NCBI RefSeq assembly: GCF_034427435.1
Contig: NZ_JAXQNP010000003.1
Span: 1-64,000, forward strand
From: Nitrospirillum sp034427435
GTDB lineage: Bacteria; Pseudomonadota; Alphaproteobacteria; Azospirillales; Azospirillaceae
Direction: 5' to 3'
DNA: 64,000 nucleotides
The position numbers and the translations under genes are program-made. How positions within the stretch are numbered: position 1 is the stretch's first letter; each line of letters begins with the position of its first letter. This document shows positions 16,405 through 25,560 of the stretch, piece by piece. The notes under the pieces were generated by a model. That model had not been told where the DNA came from, made no database searches, and saw only the letters and a list, made by a program, of their open reading frames with translations.

Positions 16405-16554
16405 ATGTCTACCAAACTGCGCGCGCTTGTTCTTTTATCCATGCTGGGCATGGGGGCGCTGGTCAGCGCCTGCCATACGACCGCCGGCGCCGGCCAGGAC
16501 ATTTCCGCGACCGGCGACGCCATCAGCAAGGAGGCCCACAAGGACACGCCGTGA
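16405..16554 (+). CDS. entericidin-like small lipoprotein
   Basis: A 49-aa peptide below common length cut-offs. It starts MSTKLRALVLLSMLGMGALV and has a lipobox LVSAC, then a short mature part with GAGQDISATGDAISKEA. Its length, lipobox and GxGxD-AI pattern match the entericidin A/B family, outer-membrane lipoproteins tied to stationary-phase and osmotic stress and programmed lysis. GAGGAGGGC precedes the ATG. It closes the stress cluster and is followed by a strong bidirectional terminator. Confidence 0.85.
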   Translation: MSTKLRALVLLSMLGMGALVSACHTTAGAGQDISATGDAISKEAHKDTP

Positions 16555-16578
16555 CCTTGCTGAGACTGGCCTCTCAAG

Positions 16579-16614
16579 AAAACACCCGCCGAGGAGTTCC
16601 CCGGCGGGTGTTTT
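16579..16614. terminator. bidirectional rho-independent terminator
   Basis: Perfect 13-bp stem AAAACACCCGCCG / CGGCGGGTGTTTT with a 10-nt loop. It serves the entericidin transcript (plus) and the convergent Hsp70-like gene (minus). Confidence 0.92.
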
Positions 16615-16624
16615 GCTGTTGGCA

Positions 16625-17914
16625 TCAACCGTACCGGCGCATGGCCTCCAGCGTCAGGCCCAGCCCGACGGAACCGAACTTGTCGCCCTCCACCACCCGC
16701 GCGGCGGGGAGTTCGCGCAGGATGCTGGCCCGGACGTTGGGCAGCAGGGTGGAACCGCCGGTCAGGAACACGGCGTCAATCTTGTCGGGGGCCAGGCCGC
16801 TGTCGGCCAGCGCCTTGCGGATCATGCCGGCGATCCCGTCGGTCAGCGGGGTGGTCGCGGCGGCGAAGCCGGGGACGGTGAAGGGCATGACCAGGCCTCG
16901 CTCGATGAAGTCGAACGGAATCTCGACCACCAGATCCGCCCCGCCCGGCTGGGCCGCAGTCGCGCTGAGGCGGATCTTGGTGCGCTCCACCGTCATGGCG
17001 ACGCGGTGACCCAGATGCTCCTCCACCACATGGATCAGGCGCTCGATCAGCTCGGGGCGGGCGGATTCCCGCAGCACCTGGCGCAGTTCAGCCATGACCT
17101 TTGGGGCGTAGAGGAAGTTGATCTTGGACCAGGTCGCCAAGTCGTTGAAATAGCTGTTGGGGGCCAGCAGGCCGGCGCGCTTCATGGGCGACTGGTGACC
17201 CAGGTGCGGCATGACGCCGTGAAGCGACAGCAGACGGTCGAAATCGGTGCCGCCGATGCGCACGCCGGTGCTGGCCAGGATGTCCTTGCCGCGGTCCGCC
17301 ATTCGCCGCCGCTCCGGCCCAATGCGCACGATGGAAAAGTCGGAGGTGCCGCCGCCGATGTCGGCGATCAGCGCGATCTCTTCCGCGTTCACCTGGCGCT
17401 CATAGTCCAGGGCCGCGGCGATGGGTTCGAACTGGAAGGAGACGTCGGTGTAGCCGATGTCGCGCGCGATTTCCGCCAGCGCGGTCTCCGCCCGCCGGTC
17501 GGCCGCGTCGTCGCCATCCACGAAATGCACGGGGCGGCCGTGGACCACCTGGGTCAGGGGGCGGCCGGCCTGCTCTTCGGCCCGGCGCTTGATCTCCCGC
17601 AACAAGGTCTTGAGCACGTCGCGGAAGCTGATGCGCCGCCGGTCCAGCTGCGTTTCCATGTCGATCAGGTCGGTGCCCAGCACCGATTTCAGCGACCGCA
17701 TCAGGCGGCCGTCGGCGCCCTCCGCGTAAATCTGGATCGCGGCGCGGCCGAACTCCTCGCGCTTCGCGGCGAAGTCGAAGAACAGCGCGCTGGGTAGGGT
17801 CGTTTCCTCTCCCTCCAGCGGCAGCAGGCGGGCGTGAGGCTCGTGCCCATCAAGGACGTCAACGATGCCCAGGGTGCTGTTCGACGTTCCAAAGTCCAGG
17901 CCGCAATAGCCCAT
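16625..17914 (-). CDS. Hsp70-family protein (YegD-type)
   Basis: The 429-aa protein consists of an actin/Hsp70 ATPase fold only. Phosphate loop 1 is CGLDFGTSNSTLGIVD, phosphate loop 2 IALIADIGGGTSDFSIVRIG and the adenosine motif FLTGGSTLLPNVR. The substrate-binding domain of DnaK is absent, and the length matches YegD (about 450 aa). Role unknown, possibly an atypical chaperone. The ATG at 17914 starts directly at the first beta strand. Confidence 0.92.
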   Translation of the reverse strand: MGYCGLDFGTSNSTLGIVDVLDGHEPHARLLPLEGEETTLPSALFFDFAAKREEFGRAAIQIYAEGADGRLMRSLKSVLGTDLIDMETQLDRRRISFRDVLKTLLREIKRRAEEQAGRPLTQVVHGRPVHFVDGDDAADRRAETALAEIARDIGYTDVSFQFEPIAAALDYERQVNAEEIALIADIGGGTSDFSIVRIGPERRRMADRGKDILASTGVRIGGTDFDRLLSLHGVMPHLGHQSPMKRAGLLAPNSYFNDLATWSKINFLYAPKVMAELRQVLRESARPELIERLIHVVEEHLGHRVAMTVERTKIRLSATAAQPGGADLVVEIPFDFIERGLVMPFTVPGFAAATTPLTDGIAGMIRKALADSGLAPDKIDAVFLTGGSTLLPNVRASILRELPAARVVEGDKFGSVGLGLTLEAMRRYG

Positions 17915-18009
17915 GATGCGCGCTCCAACGACGGCCGAAACAATCGGATTTTTAATTGGGGGCGCGGTTTGTAACGGAAATCATTCTGGGCCGCCAGGAA
18001 AAAGGGCGG

Positions 18010-19044
18010 TCACGCCGGCGGGGCCGTCGATTCCCGGACCACCAGGCTATGATCGAACACCTGCTTCAGGTAGTTGCCCACCTGCCCGGCGGTGCGGTTG
18101 ATGATGAAGCGGGCCGCCGCCGCCCCCATTTCCACCACCGGCTGGCGCACCGTGGTCAGGGGCGGGCAAACGACACTGGCGGCGGGCAGGTCGTCGATGC
18201 CGGCGACCGACAGGGCGCTGGGCACGGGGATGCCCATCTTATACGCCACGGACAGGACCGCCATCGCCATGCTGTCGTTGGCGGCGAAAATGGCGGTGGG
18301 GCGTTGCTTCTGGCACAGAAGGGCGCGGGCGGCGGGCAGGGCGCTGTCGAAGGTGAACATCCCCGGCTGGATCAGCCGCTCGGGAATGGGGCCGCCGTCG
18401 AACAGGGCGTCCCGATAGCCCGCCTCACGCTGGGCGGCGGCGGCGTGCAAGGGGTGGCCCTGGATGAAGCCGATGTCGCGGTGCCCCTGGTCCATGAGGT
18501 GGCGCGTCATCTGGAAGGCGGCCTGGTAGTTGTCGATATCCACGCCCCAGCCCCATTTGTCGTCACCGTTGGCATCCAGGGTGGGGGAGATGCGCACGCA
18601 GTTGATGCCGCGGTCGGCCAGCAGGGACAATAGCTGCGGGTTGTCGCACAAGGGCGGGATCAGGATGACGCCGTCCACCCGCAACGTGGACACCAGCGTC
18701 TCCGTCAGGGCGCTGAAGTCGGACGCCCCCAGATCCACGTATTCCGTCACCAAATGATAGCCGCCGGCGCGACAGGCCTGGATGGCGCCCAACTGCAGTT
18801 CGGTGATGTACAACATGGCGTTGTCCGAAACGCCGCCGGGGGAGACCAGCGCGATCAGGAAGCTGCGCGATCCCGACAGGGCCCGGGCCGACAGGCTGGG
18901 GGTGTAGTTCAGGGTGCGGGCCGCCTCCATCACCCGGGCACGGGTCTCGGGGCTGGCCTTCGGCTCACCGTTGAGGACACGGGACACCGTCTTGATCGAG
19001 ACGTTGGCCACGCGGGCGACATCGTAAATGGTGGCCTTGCTCAA
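18010..19044 (-). CDS. LacI-family transcriptional regulator
   Basis: The 344-aa protein has an N-terminal LacI HTH (TIYDVARVANVSIKTVSRVL, hinge SLSARALSGSR) and a periplasmic-binding-protein-like sugar domain (PTAIFAANDSMAMAVL, AGIDDLPAASVVCPPLTTVR). The start is TTG 19044, with GGAG and GAGG upstream; the HTH begins immediately after. It stands upstream of the TonB receptor/glycosidase locus and probably represses it until an oligosaccharide binds. Confidence 0.94.
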   Translation of the reverse strand: MSKATIYDVARVANVSIKTVSRVLNGEPKASPETRARVMEAARTLNYTPSLSARALSGSRSFLIALVSPGGVSDNAMLYITELQLGAIQACRAGGYHLVTEYVDLGASDFSALTETLVSTLRVDGVILIPPLCDNPQLLSLLADRGINCVRISPTLDANGDDKWGWGVDIDNYQAAFQMTRHLMDQGHRDIGFIQGHPLHAAAAQREAGYRDALFDGGPIPERLIQPGMFTFDSALPAARALLCQKQRPTAIFAANDSMAMAVLSVAYKMGIPVPSALSVAGIDDLPAASVVCPPLTTVRQPVVEMGAAAARFIINRTAGQVGNYLKQVFDHSLVVRESTAPPA

Positions 19045-19732
19045 TGCGCCTCAACTCCAACCAGACTTAATGCCCTAGCACGCCTATCACCGCCGCGTCC
19101 GTGGTGCCCTGGACGGCGTCGGGATCATATCACCGGCGTCCTGCAAAGATAGCGCCTGAAAGCCCATGGGCGTGGGGAATGGAAACGGCATGTCGGGATT
19201 GGCAGGGCCGAAGAAATCCTCTTGCGCGGTCTTGTTCTCGATGATAACAAAAAGGGGCCAAACAAGGGCCCAATATTTTTTAGGCATCGGGGACAGCGCT
19301 GTCATCGCGACCCTGAAAGACCGAAACGACAAGGCGGGGCCCAAACAAACGGGAGAGACAACCATGCGTGACGCACGGGCGTTCAGGCGCGAGGTCAGCC
19401 AGTAAGGCGGCCGCCTTTAAACGACCATCATCGGATATGAGCCATCGCGCCGACCCAAGGCGACGGTGAAGGAACGGGTCTCGCCTGGAACCCGAACCAT
19501 CCCCGTCGGCGGCCCCTGACAGTGGCCCCTGTCAGTGGCCATCGTCGCGGTGCACGCCGCGGTGCGCCCGCTTGTGGCGCCGTCCAGCCCTGAAACCCCG
19601 GGGCTGGCGTGGGGATGCTCATGCTCAAGCGAACCCCGAAGAGGCACGACAGAGGCCTCGAGGGTCCGCCACCTGGGGGCTGTCCCCCGCGACGACAACA
19701 ATAAAGAAGCAGAATTGGGAGAAATGGGAGAA
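19045..19732. promoter_or_regulatory. 688-nt intergenic region upstream of the TonB receptor
   Basis: It contains a LacI-like inverted repeat TGTTCTC-GAT-GATAACA at 19233-19249 (6 of 7 positions symmetric). It also contains a 13-codon ORF with a strong ribosome site at 19364-19405, with a 14-bp palindrome AAGGCGGCCGCCTT (19404-19417) over its stop. No larger gene is convincing. Confidence 0.45.
19364..19405 (+). CDS. 13-codon leader ORF upstream of the TonB receptor gene
   Basis: ATG preceded by GGGAGAGACAACC, encoding MRDARAFRREVSQ then TAA. Its well-placed ribosome site is better than that of most real genes here. It could be a leader peptide of the receptor transcript or the surviving start of a lost gene. 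The stop codon overlaps a 14-bp palindrome. There is no homology evidence. Confidence 0.35.
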   Translation: MRDARAFRREVSQ

Positions 19733-21931
19733 ATGCGTACATACGCCCTGTTGGCCGCCACCGCGCTGGCCAGCCTGATCACCGCGCCCGCTCTGGCCCA
19801 GACGGCCACCGCGCCCGCTCCGCAGAACGCGCCCCAGGGGGCATCTGCCCAGCAGCAACTGGAAGACATTGTCGTCACCGCCGAGCGGCGTGAGGAAACG
19901 ACGCAGCGGACCCCCATCGCCATCACCGCCTTTTCCGGCGACACCCTGCAGCAGCGCGGCGTGTCCAGCTCGACCGACCTGAACAACATGGTGCCCGGCT
20001 TGGCCGTGGGCAATAACGGCGGTTCCGTCCAGATCGCCATCCGCGGCATCGGCAGCACCAACGACACCGAGGTCGGCGACCCCGCCGTGGCCTTCAACGT
20101 CGATGGCGTCTACATGGCCCGCTCCCGCGCCGCCATCGGCGCGCTGTACGACGTCGACCGCATCGAGGTGCTGCGCGGGCCCCAGGGCACGCTGTATGGC
20201 CGCAACGCCACCGCCGGCAGCATCAACGTCATCACCAAGCGTCCCAGCGACAAGTTTGAAGGCAACGCCTCGCTGGATTACGGCAACTACAACAGCCTGC
20301 AGACGTCCGGCATGCTCAACGTGCCGCTGACCGATACCCTGGCCGTCCGCGCCGCCTTCCAGACCAGCCGCCACGACGGCTATACCAACAACGGCCGCTC
20401 CAGTGATTTCAATGACGAGGATACCCAGGCCGGCCGCCTGCAAATCCAGCTGAAGCCCAGCGAGACGTTCAAGGCCCTGCTGTCGCTGGATGTGTTCCAC
20501 GAGGGTGGCGTGGGCTATGCCAACGGGCCCATCGGCCAGTACGCCAAGTTCGGCTCGCCCTATACCTTCCCCATGTCGGCGGACGGCAGCCTGAACCACA
20601 CCAACAAGGGCGTGGGGCTGACCACCGATTGGGACCTTGGCTTCGCCACGCTGACCTATGTCGGCAGCTATCGCGAGGATACTGACCGGACCCACGGTGG
20701 TTCCACGCAAAGCGGCACCTGCCAGGCGCCATCCGGTCCCTATTGCGCGTCCACCATCTTCCGCTCCGACGAGAACCAGACCTCGCACGAATTGCGGCTG
20801 GCCAACAGCGACGGACCGCTGAAGTGGGTGGCGGGCCTCTATTATTTCAAGGAAAACAACGACGTCCTGTTCGCGTTGGACCCCGTTGCCGGCATCACCT
20901 CGCTGGCCTTCGTCCAGCCCAAGGTGTCGGAGGAGTCCAAGGCGGCCTTCGCCCAGGCGACCTACAGCCTCACCGACAGCCTGCGGGTGACGGGCGGCCT
21001 GCGCTATACCGAGGACGCCAAGGCCCGCACCGGCGCCACCGAGGCCTTCGGCCACATTGTCGGCAACACCTATGTCGGCGGCTCCCCGCTGTATCTCAAC
21101 GACGCGGATCTGAGCTGGAATTCCACCAACTGGAAGGCTGGCGCCGAATACGACCTGGCGCCCGACAGCATGCTCTACGCCTCGGTCGGCACGGGCTACA
21201 AGGCGGGTGGCTATGGTGATGGCCAGCCGCCCAACAACAACCCCTACCAGCCGGAAAAGCTGACCGCCTACGAAGTGGGGCTGAAGAACCAGTTCATGGA
21301 CAAGAGGCTGCAGTTGAACCTGACGGGCTTCTACTATGACTACCGGGACTTCCAGGTCAGCGCCATCGGCCAGGTTGCGGGCCAGGCGTCCACCGTCACG
21401 GTCAACGCCGGCACGGCCGAGGTCTACGGTGTGGAGGTGGAGGGCGCCGCCCTGCTGACCGGCAGCGACCGGGTGGACGGCAGCGTGTCCTACATCCATG
21501 CCCGTTACACCGACTTCATCCTGGCCACGGGCGATGTCTTCCACCCCAACAGCGCCGCCGTCTACACCGGCAACCGGCTGGCCAAGTCGCCGGAGTGGAC
21601 CATCAACCTGGGCTACCAGCACATGTGGGATCTGGCCTCCGGCGCCATGATCACCGCCCGTGTCGACAGCGTTTATGTCGGGGACCAGAACCTGGACTAT
21701 CGCAACTTCGCCGTCACCGAGCAGAAGGCCTACACCAAGACCAACCTGTCGCTGGCCTATGACGACGCCGACCGCCGCTGGCGGGTCATGGCCTATGTCC
21801 GCAACCTGGAGAACAACGCCGTGCTGGTCGTGGCCAACCCCGACACCAACGGGTCCGGCAACCGCCTGGCCGGCTCTGGCGCCTATGCCCCGCCCCGCAC
21901 CTTCGGCGTGAGGGTCTCGGCCAACTTCTAA
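19733..21931 (+). CDS. TonB-dependent receptor
   Basis: The 732-aa outer-membrane receptor has a signal peptide (LLAATALASLITAPALAQ) and a plug domain starting at QLEDIVVTAERREE with VLRGPQGTLYGRNATAGSIN. A 22-strand barrel ends in the aromatic FGVRVSANF. It imports a ligand with TonB-ExbBD energy. The genes downstream (GH3, GH30, DUF1593, GH3, esterase, MFS) imply an oligosaccharide. ATG 19733 is chosen for the signal peptide and GGGAG nearby; ATG 19724 is possible. A terminator follows. Confidence 0.94.
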   Translation: MRTYALLAATALASLITAPALAQTATAPAPQNAPQGASAQQQLEDIVVTAERREETTQRTPIAITAFSGDTLQQRGVSSSTDLNNMVPGLAVGNNGGSVQIAIRGIGSTNDTEVGDPAVAFNVDGVYMARSRAAIGALYDVDRIEVLRGPQGTLYGRNATAGSINVITKRPSDKFEGNASLDYGNYNSLQTSGMLNVPLTDTLAVRAAFQTSRHDGYTNNGRSSDFNDEDTQAGRLQIQLKPSETFKALLSLDVFHEGGVGYANGPIGQYAKFGSPYTFPMSADGSLNHTNKGVGLTTDWDLGFATLTYVGSYREDTDRTHGGSTQSGTCQAPSGPYCASTIFRSDENQTSHELRLANSDGPLKWVAGLYYFKENNDVLFALDPVAGITSLAFVQPKVSEESKAAFAQATYSLTDSLRVTGGLRYTEDAKARTGATEAFGHIVGNTYVGGSPLYLNDADLSWNSTNWKAGAEYDLAPDSMLYASVGTGYKAGGYGDGQPPNNNPYQPEKLTAYEVGLKNQFMDKRLQLNLTGFYYDYRDFQVSAIGQVAGQASTVTVNAGTAEVYGVEVEGAALLTGSDRVDGSVSYIHARYTDFILATGDVFHPNSAAVYTGNRLAKSPEWTINLGYQHMWDLASGAMITARVDSVYVGDQNLDYRNFAVTEQKAYTKTNLSLAYDDADRRWRVMAYVRNLENNAVLVVANPDTNGSGNRLAGSGAYAPPRTFGVRVSANF

Positions 21932-21971
21932 CCCTTTACCCCGACCCCCGAGGCTATTGCCTCACTCCCCT

Positions 21972-22010
21972 GGGCGTGCCGCAGGAACCTCCTTCCCCGG
22001 CGGCACGCCC
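21972..22010 (+). terminator. terminator after the TonB receptor gene
   Basis: GGGCGTGCCG / CGGCACGCCC stem (10 bp) with a 19-nt loop, followed by CTTTTT. It may partly uncouple receptor expression from the glycosidase genes. Confidence 0.8.
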
Positions 22011-22039
22011 CTTTTTCCGGTTCGTTTCCAACCGACGGG

Positions 22040-24085
22040 ATGATGAGACCCATGCCCCTGCCGATCCGCCGCCGCGTTACCGCCCTCCGCCTGGCCACCC
22101 CGCGCTTGGCCACCGTGGTGACCCTGAGCGTGCTGCTGGCCACGCCTGTGGCCGTGCCCGCCTGGGGCGCGCCGCCGCAGCCGGTGCTGGGCAGCCGGGT
22201 GAAGCCCTTGTTGACGGTGGATGGCCTATCCTTCCGCGACCTGAACGGCAACGGCACGCTGGATCCGTACGAGGATTGGCGCCTGCCGGTCGATACCCGT
22301 GTGGCCGACCTCCTGACCCGCATGACGGTCGAGGAAAAGGCCGGCACCCTGTTGCACGGCACCGTGCCGCCGGAGGGCGGCTTCTCCTTCGCCACCATGC
22401 GCGGGCCCTACGACTTTACGCTGGCCACCCACATGATCCGCGATCTGGGCATCACGACCCTGATCACGCGCCAGGCGACCCCGCCGGCGCAATTGGCGGA
22501 GCAGGACAATGGCCTGCAAGCGGTGGCCGAAGGCGGACGCCTGGGCATTCCGCTGACCCTCAGCACCGACCCGCGCAATCATTTCCAGGTGACGGCGGGC
22601 GCCAGCCAGCTGTCGGCCGGCTTCTCGCAATGGCCGGAGCCGCTGGGCCTGGGCGCCATCGGCGACCCCGCCCTGGTGCGCCGCTTCGCCGACATCGCCC
22701 GCCAGGAATACCGGGCGGTGGGCATCCACCAAACCCTGTCGCCCCAGGCCGACGTGGCGACGGAGCCGCGCTGGTCCCGCATCAACGGCACCTTTGGCGA
22801 GGACCCGGCCCTGGATGGCCGCCTGGTGCAGGCCTATGTCGAGGGCTTCCAGGGGGGCGATGACGGTCCCGGAGCCACTGGCGTTTCGGCGGTGGTGAAG
22901 CATTGGGTGGGCTACGGCGCGGCGGCGGAGGGCTTCGACAGCCACAACAGCTATGGCCGCTATTCCCTGGTGCGGCCCGCCCATTTCGACCTGCACGTCC
23001 TCCCCTTCAAGGGCGCCTTCGCCGCCCATGTCGCTGGGGTCATGCCCACCTATTCCATCCTGAAAGAGATGGTGGTGGACGGTAAGCCGGTGGAGCAGGT
23101 GGGCGCGGGCTTCAACCACTGGCTCCTGACCGACCTGTTGCGCGGCACCTATGGCTTCCAGGGCGTCATCCTGTCCGACTGGGCCATCGCCAACGACTGC
23201 AACGCGGTTTGCCGCAACGGCTTCCCAGCGGGGGAACGGCCCAGCTTCAAGGACTTCTCCACCGCCTGGGGTGTCGAGGATCTGTCCACCCCGGCCCGTT
23301 TCGCCAAGGGGCTGGAGGCCGGCCTGGACCAGTTCGGCGGCGTGGACGATCCGGCCCCCCTGTTGGCCGCCGTGAAGCAAGGCCTGGTGACGGAGGCGCG
23401 GCTGGACCAGTCGGTGCGCCGCATCCTGGCGCTCAAGTTCCGTCAGGGGCTGTTCGAGAACCCGTATGTGGACGCCCAGGCCGCCGCCAAGGTGGTGGGC
23501 ACCCCGCAGTTCCTGGCCGAGGGGCTGGCCGCGCAATCCCGGTCCATGGTCCTGCTGGAGGCGGGCAAGGGCCCCGTGCCACTCACCGGCCGCAAGGTTT
23601 TCCTGCGCGGCGTCTCGCCCGAGGCCGCCAAGGCCGCCGGCCTGGTGGTGGTGGACGACCTGAAGAAGGCGGAGGTCGCGATCTTGCGCTTGTCCGCGCC
23701 CTTCCAGACCCTGCACCCCAACTACACCTTCGGCAGCCTGCAGCACGAGGGTGACCTGGGCTTCCACGACGGCAACGCGGATTATGAGGCGCTGAAGGCC
23801 GTGGCCGCCGCCAAGGTGCCGGCGGTGGTCAGCGTCTATCTGGACCGGCCGGCCATCCTGACCAACATCCGTGACAAGGCCGCTCGCCTGTACGTTGATT
23901 TCGGCGTCAGCGACCAGGCCTTCCTGGACGTGGTGACGGGCAAGGCGCTGGCCCAGGGGCGCCTGCCGTTCGAACTGCCGCGCAGCATGGCGGCGGTGGC
24001 CGCCCAGGCGTCGGACGTGCCGTATGACAGCACGGATCCGCTGTATCGCCTGGGGGCTGGCGGCGCCAAGGCGGGGCAGCGGTGA
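22040..24085 (+). CDS. glycoside hydrolase family 3 protein
   Basis: The 681-aa GH3 enzyme has a long signal segment (ATVVTLSVLLATPVAVPAWG). A dockerin/EF-hand-like calcium loop DLNGNGTLDPYEDWRLPVD precedes the TIM-barrel domain. The barrel shows LTLSTDPRNHF and ATEPRWSRINGTFGEDP, and the nucleophile Asp is expected in GVILSDWAIAND. The C-terminal alpha/beta sandwich is short (SMVLLEAGKGPVPLTGRKVF onward), without an FnIII domain. It is a probable periplasmic exo-beta-glucosidase or xylosidase. Its stop overlaps the next start (ATGA), so it is translationally coupled to the GH30 gene. Confidence 0.93.
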   Translation: MMRPMPLPIRRRVTALRLATPRLATVVTLSVLLATPVAVPAWGAPPQPVLGSRVKPLLTVDGLSFRDLNGNGTLDPYEDWRLPVDTRVADLLTRMTVEEKAGTLLHGTVPPEGGFSFATMRGPYDFTLATHMIRDLGITTLITRQATPPAQLAEQDNGLQAVAEGGRLGIPLTLSTDPRNHFQVTAGASQLSAGFSQWPEPLGLGAIGDPALVRRFADIARQEYRAVGIHQTLSPQADVATEPRWSRINGTFGEDPALDGRLVQAYVEGFQGGDDGPGATGVSAVVKHWVGYGAAAEGFDSHNSYGRYSLVRPAHFDLHVLPFKGAFAAHVAGVMPTYSILKEMVVDGKPVEQVGAGFNHWLLTDLLRGTYGFQGVILSDWAIANDCNAVCRNGFPAGERPSFKDFSTAWGVEDLSTPARFAKGLEAGLDQFGGVDDPAPLLAAVKQGLVTEARLDQSVRRILALKFRQGLFENPYVDAQAAAKVVGTPQFLAEGLAAQSRSMVLLEAGKGPVPLTGRKVFLRGVSPEAAKAAGLVVVDDLKKAEVAILRLSAPFQTLHPNYTFGSLQHEGDLGFHDGNADYEALKAVAAAKVPAVVSVYLDRPAILTNIRDKAARLYVDFGVSDQAFLDVVTGKALAQGRLPFELPRSMAAVAAQASDVPYDSTDPLYRLGAGGAKAGQR

Positions 24086-25560
24086 TGATGAACCGGCGGG
24101 AGTTGGTGGCCGCCGCCGGTGCCGCCACGGTCGTTGCCGGCAGCCGCTTGGCCCTGGCCGCCGGGACGGGCGGGATCGAATGGCGATGCACCACCCAGAC
24201 GGCGGCCTGGGTATCGCTCCCGGGTGCTGAATGGGCCGCCGCCGGGTCCGATCCCTTTGGCCGGGACGTCGAGGTTCGGCTGGATCGTCCGCAGCAGACC
24301 ATGGTGGGGTTCGGCGGCGCCTTCAGCGAGAAGGGCTGGGAGGCGCTGCGGACCTTGCCTGAGGCCCAGCGGGCCGCCGTCCTCGATGCCCTGTTCGCGC
24401 CAGGGGAGGGCCCGGAGGCGGGGCTGTGCTTCACCCTCTGCCGCACGCCGATGGGCGCCAACGACATCGCCCGGGGCTGGTACAGCTATGACGAGGTGGA
24501 CGGCGACTTCGCGCTCGACCATTTCAGCGTCGCCAATGACCACGAGACGCTGATCCCCTTCATCCGCGAGGCGCGGGCCCGCCAGCCGGACCTGCGGCTG
24601 TGGGCGTCGCCGTGGAGCCCGCCCACCTGGATGAAGACCAACCGTCATTACGCCATGACGCCCGCCTGGCCGGGGCAGCCAGCCAACGGCCTGAAGCCGG
24701 ATCAGGTTGGCAAGGAAGGCCAGGACTACTTCATCCAGGACGACCGCTATTTCGACGCCTACGCCCGCTATTTCCGGCGGTATGTCGAGGCTTATGCCGA
24801 GGCTGGCATCCCCATCGGCACGGTGATGCCCCAGAACGAGTTCAACTCCGCCCAGCCTTTCCCCAGCTGCTGTTGGACGCCCGCCGGCCTGGCCCGCTTC
24901 CTACCCCATCTGGGGCGGGAGATGGAGAAGGTGGGCGTCACCCTCTATTTCGGCACCTTGGAACGGGCCAACGCCGACCTGCTGAGCCGGGTGATGCGCG
25001 ACCCGGCCGCCGGCCCGCTGATCCGGGGCGTGGGGGTGCAGTGGGCCGGCAAGGGGGCGCTGCCCATCATCGGTGACCGCCATCCCGACCTGGCCATCTG
25101 GGGATCGGAGCAGGAATGCGGCACCGGCACCAACGATTGGCATTACGCCCGCTATGGCTGGGACCTGATGAAGCGCTATCTGCTGAACGGGGCCAGCGCC
25201 TGGCAATATTGGAACATGGTTATGCCCACGGGCGGGATGAGCGGGTGGGGCTGGCCCCAGAACGCCCTGGTGACCGTGGATGGCCCGTCCGGCAAGGTGC
25301 GCTTCAACCCTGATTTCCAGGTGCTGAGACACCTCAGCCACCCGGTGCGGCCCGGCGCGCGCCTGTTGCCGGCGGAAAGCTTCACGGGGTTTGAGAACCA
25401 ACTGGCCTTCCGCAACCCGGATGGCGGGGTGGTCATCGTCGTCCAGAACGAGATGGCGGCCCCCCAGCTCATCCGCGTCAAGGTGGGGGACCGTCTGTTG
25501 ACGGCCCGCCTGCCGGCCGACAGCTTCAACACCTTCGTCGTTCCGGGGAGGTTGTTATGA
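24085..25560 (+). CDS. glycoside hydrolase family 30 protein
   Basis: The 491-aa protein has a signal/Tat-like start (MNRRELVAAAGAATVVAGS). GH30 features are QQTMVGFGGAFSEKGWEAL, RTPMGANDIARGWYSYDE and LWASPWSPPTWMKTN. The acid/base Glu is at about residue 252 (PQNEF) and the nucleophile Glu at about 342 (GSEQECG). A beta-sandwich domain follows. GH30 members act on beta-glucosyl, beta-1,6-glucan or xylan linkages. ATG 24085 overlaps the previous stop and the end overlaps the next gene's ATG, so the three genes are coupled. Confidence 0.93.
   Translation: MMNRRELVAAAGAATVVAGSRLALAAGTGGIEWRCTTQTAAWVSLPGAEWAAAGSDPFGRDVEVRLDRPQQTMVGFGGAFSEKGWEALRTLPEAQRAAVLDALFAPGEGPEAGLCFTLCRTPMGANDIARGWYSYDEVDGDFALDHFSVANDHETLIPFIREARARQPDLRLWASPWSPPTWMKTNRHYAMTPAWPGQPANGLKPDQVGKEGQDYFIQDDRYFDAYARYFRRYVEAYAEAGIPIGTVMPQNEFNSAQPFPSCCWTPAGLARFLPHLGREMEKVGVTLYFGTLERANADLLSRVMRDPAAGPLIRGVGVQWAGKGALPIIGDRHPDLAIWGSEQECGTGTNDWHYARYGWDLMKRYLLNGASAWQYWNMVMPTGGMSGWGWPQNALVTVDGPSGKVRFNPDFQVLRHLSHPVRPGARLLPAESFTGFENQLAFRNPDGGVVIVVQNEMAAPQLIRVKVGDRLLTARLPADSFNTFVVPGRLL

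Noticed and set aside
19417..19742. Minus-strand open frame ending in SFTVALGRRDGSYPMMVV as a gene
   Set aside because: It overlaps the receptor start and has no upstream ribosome site or recognisable family. It could be a remnant, but the evidence is too thin.
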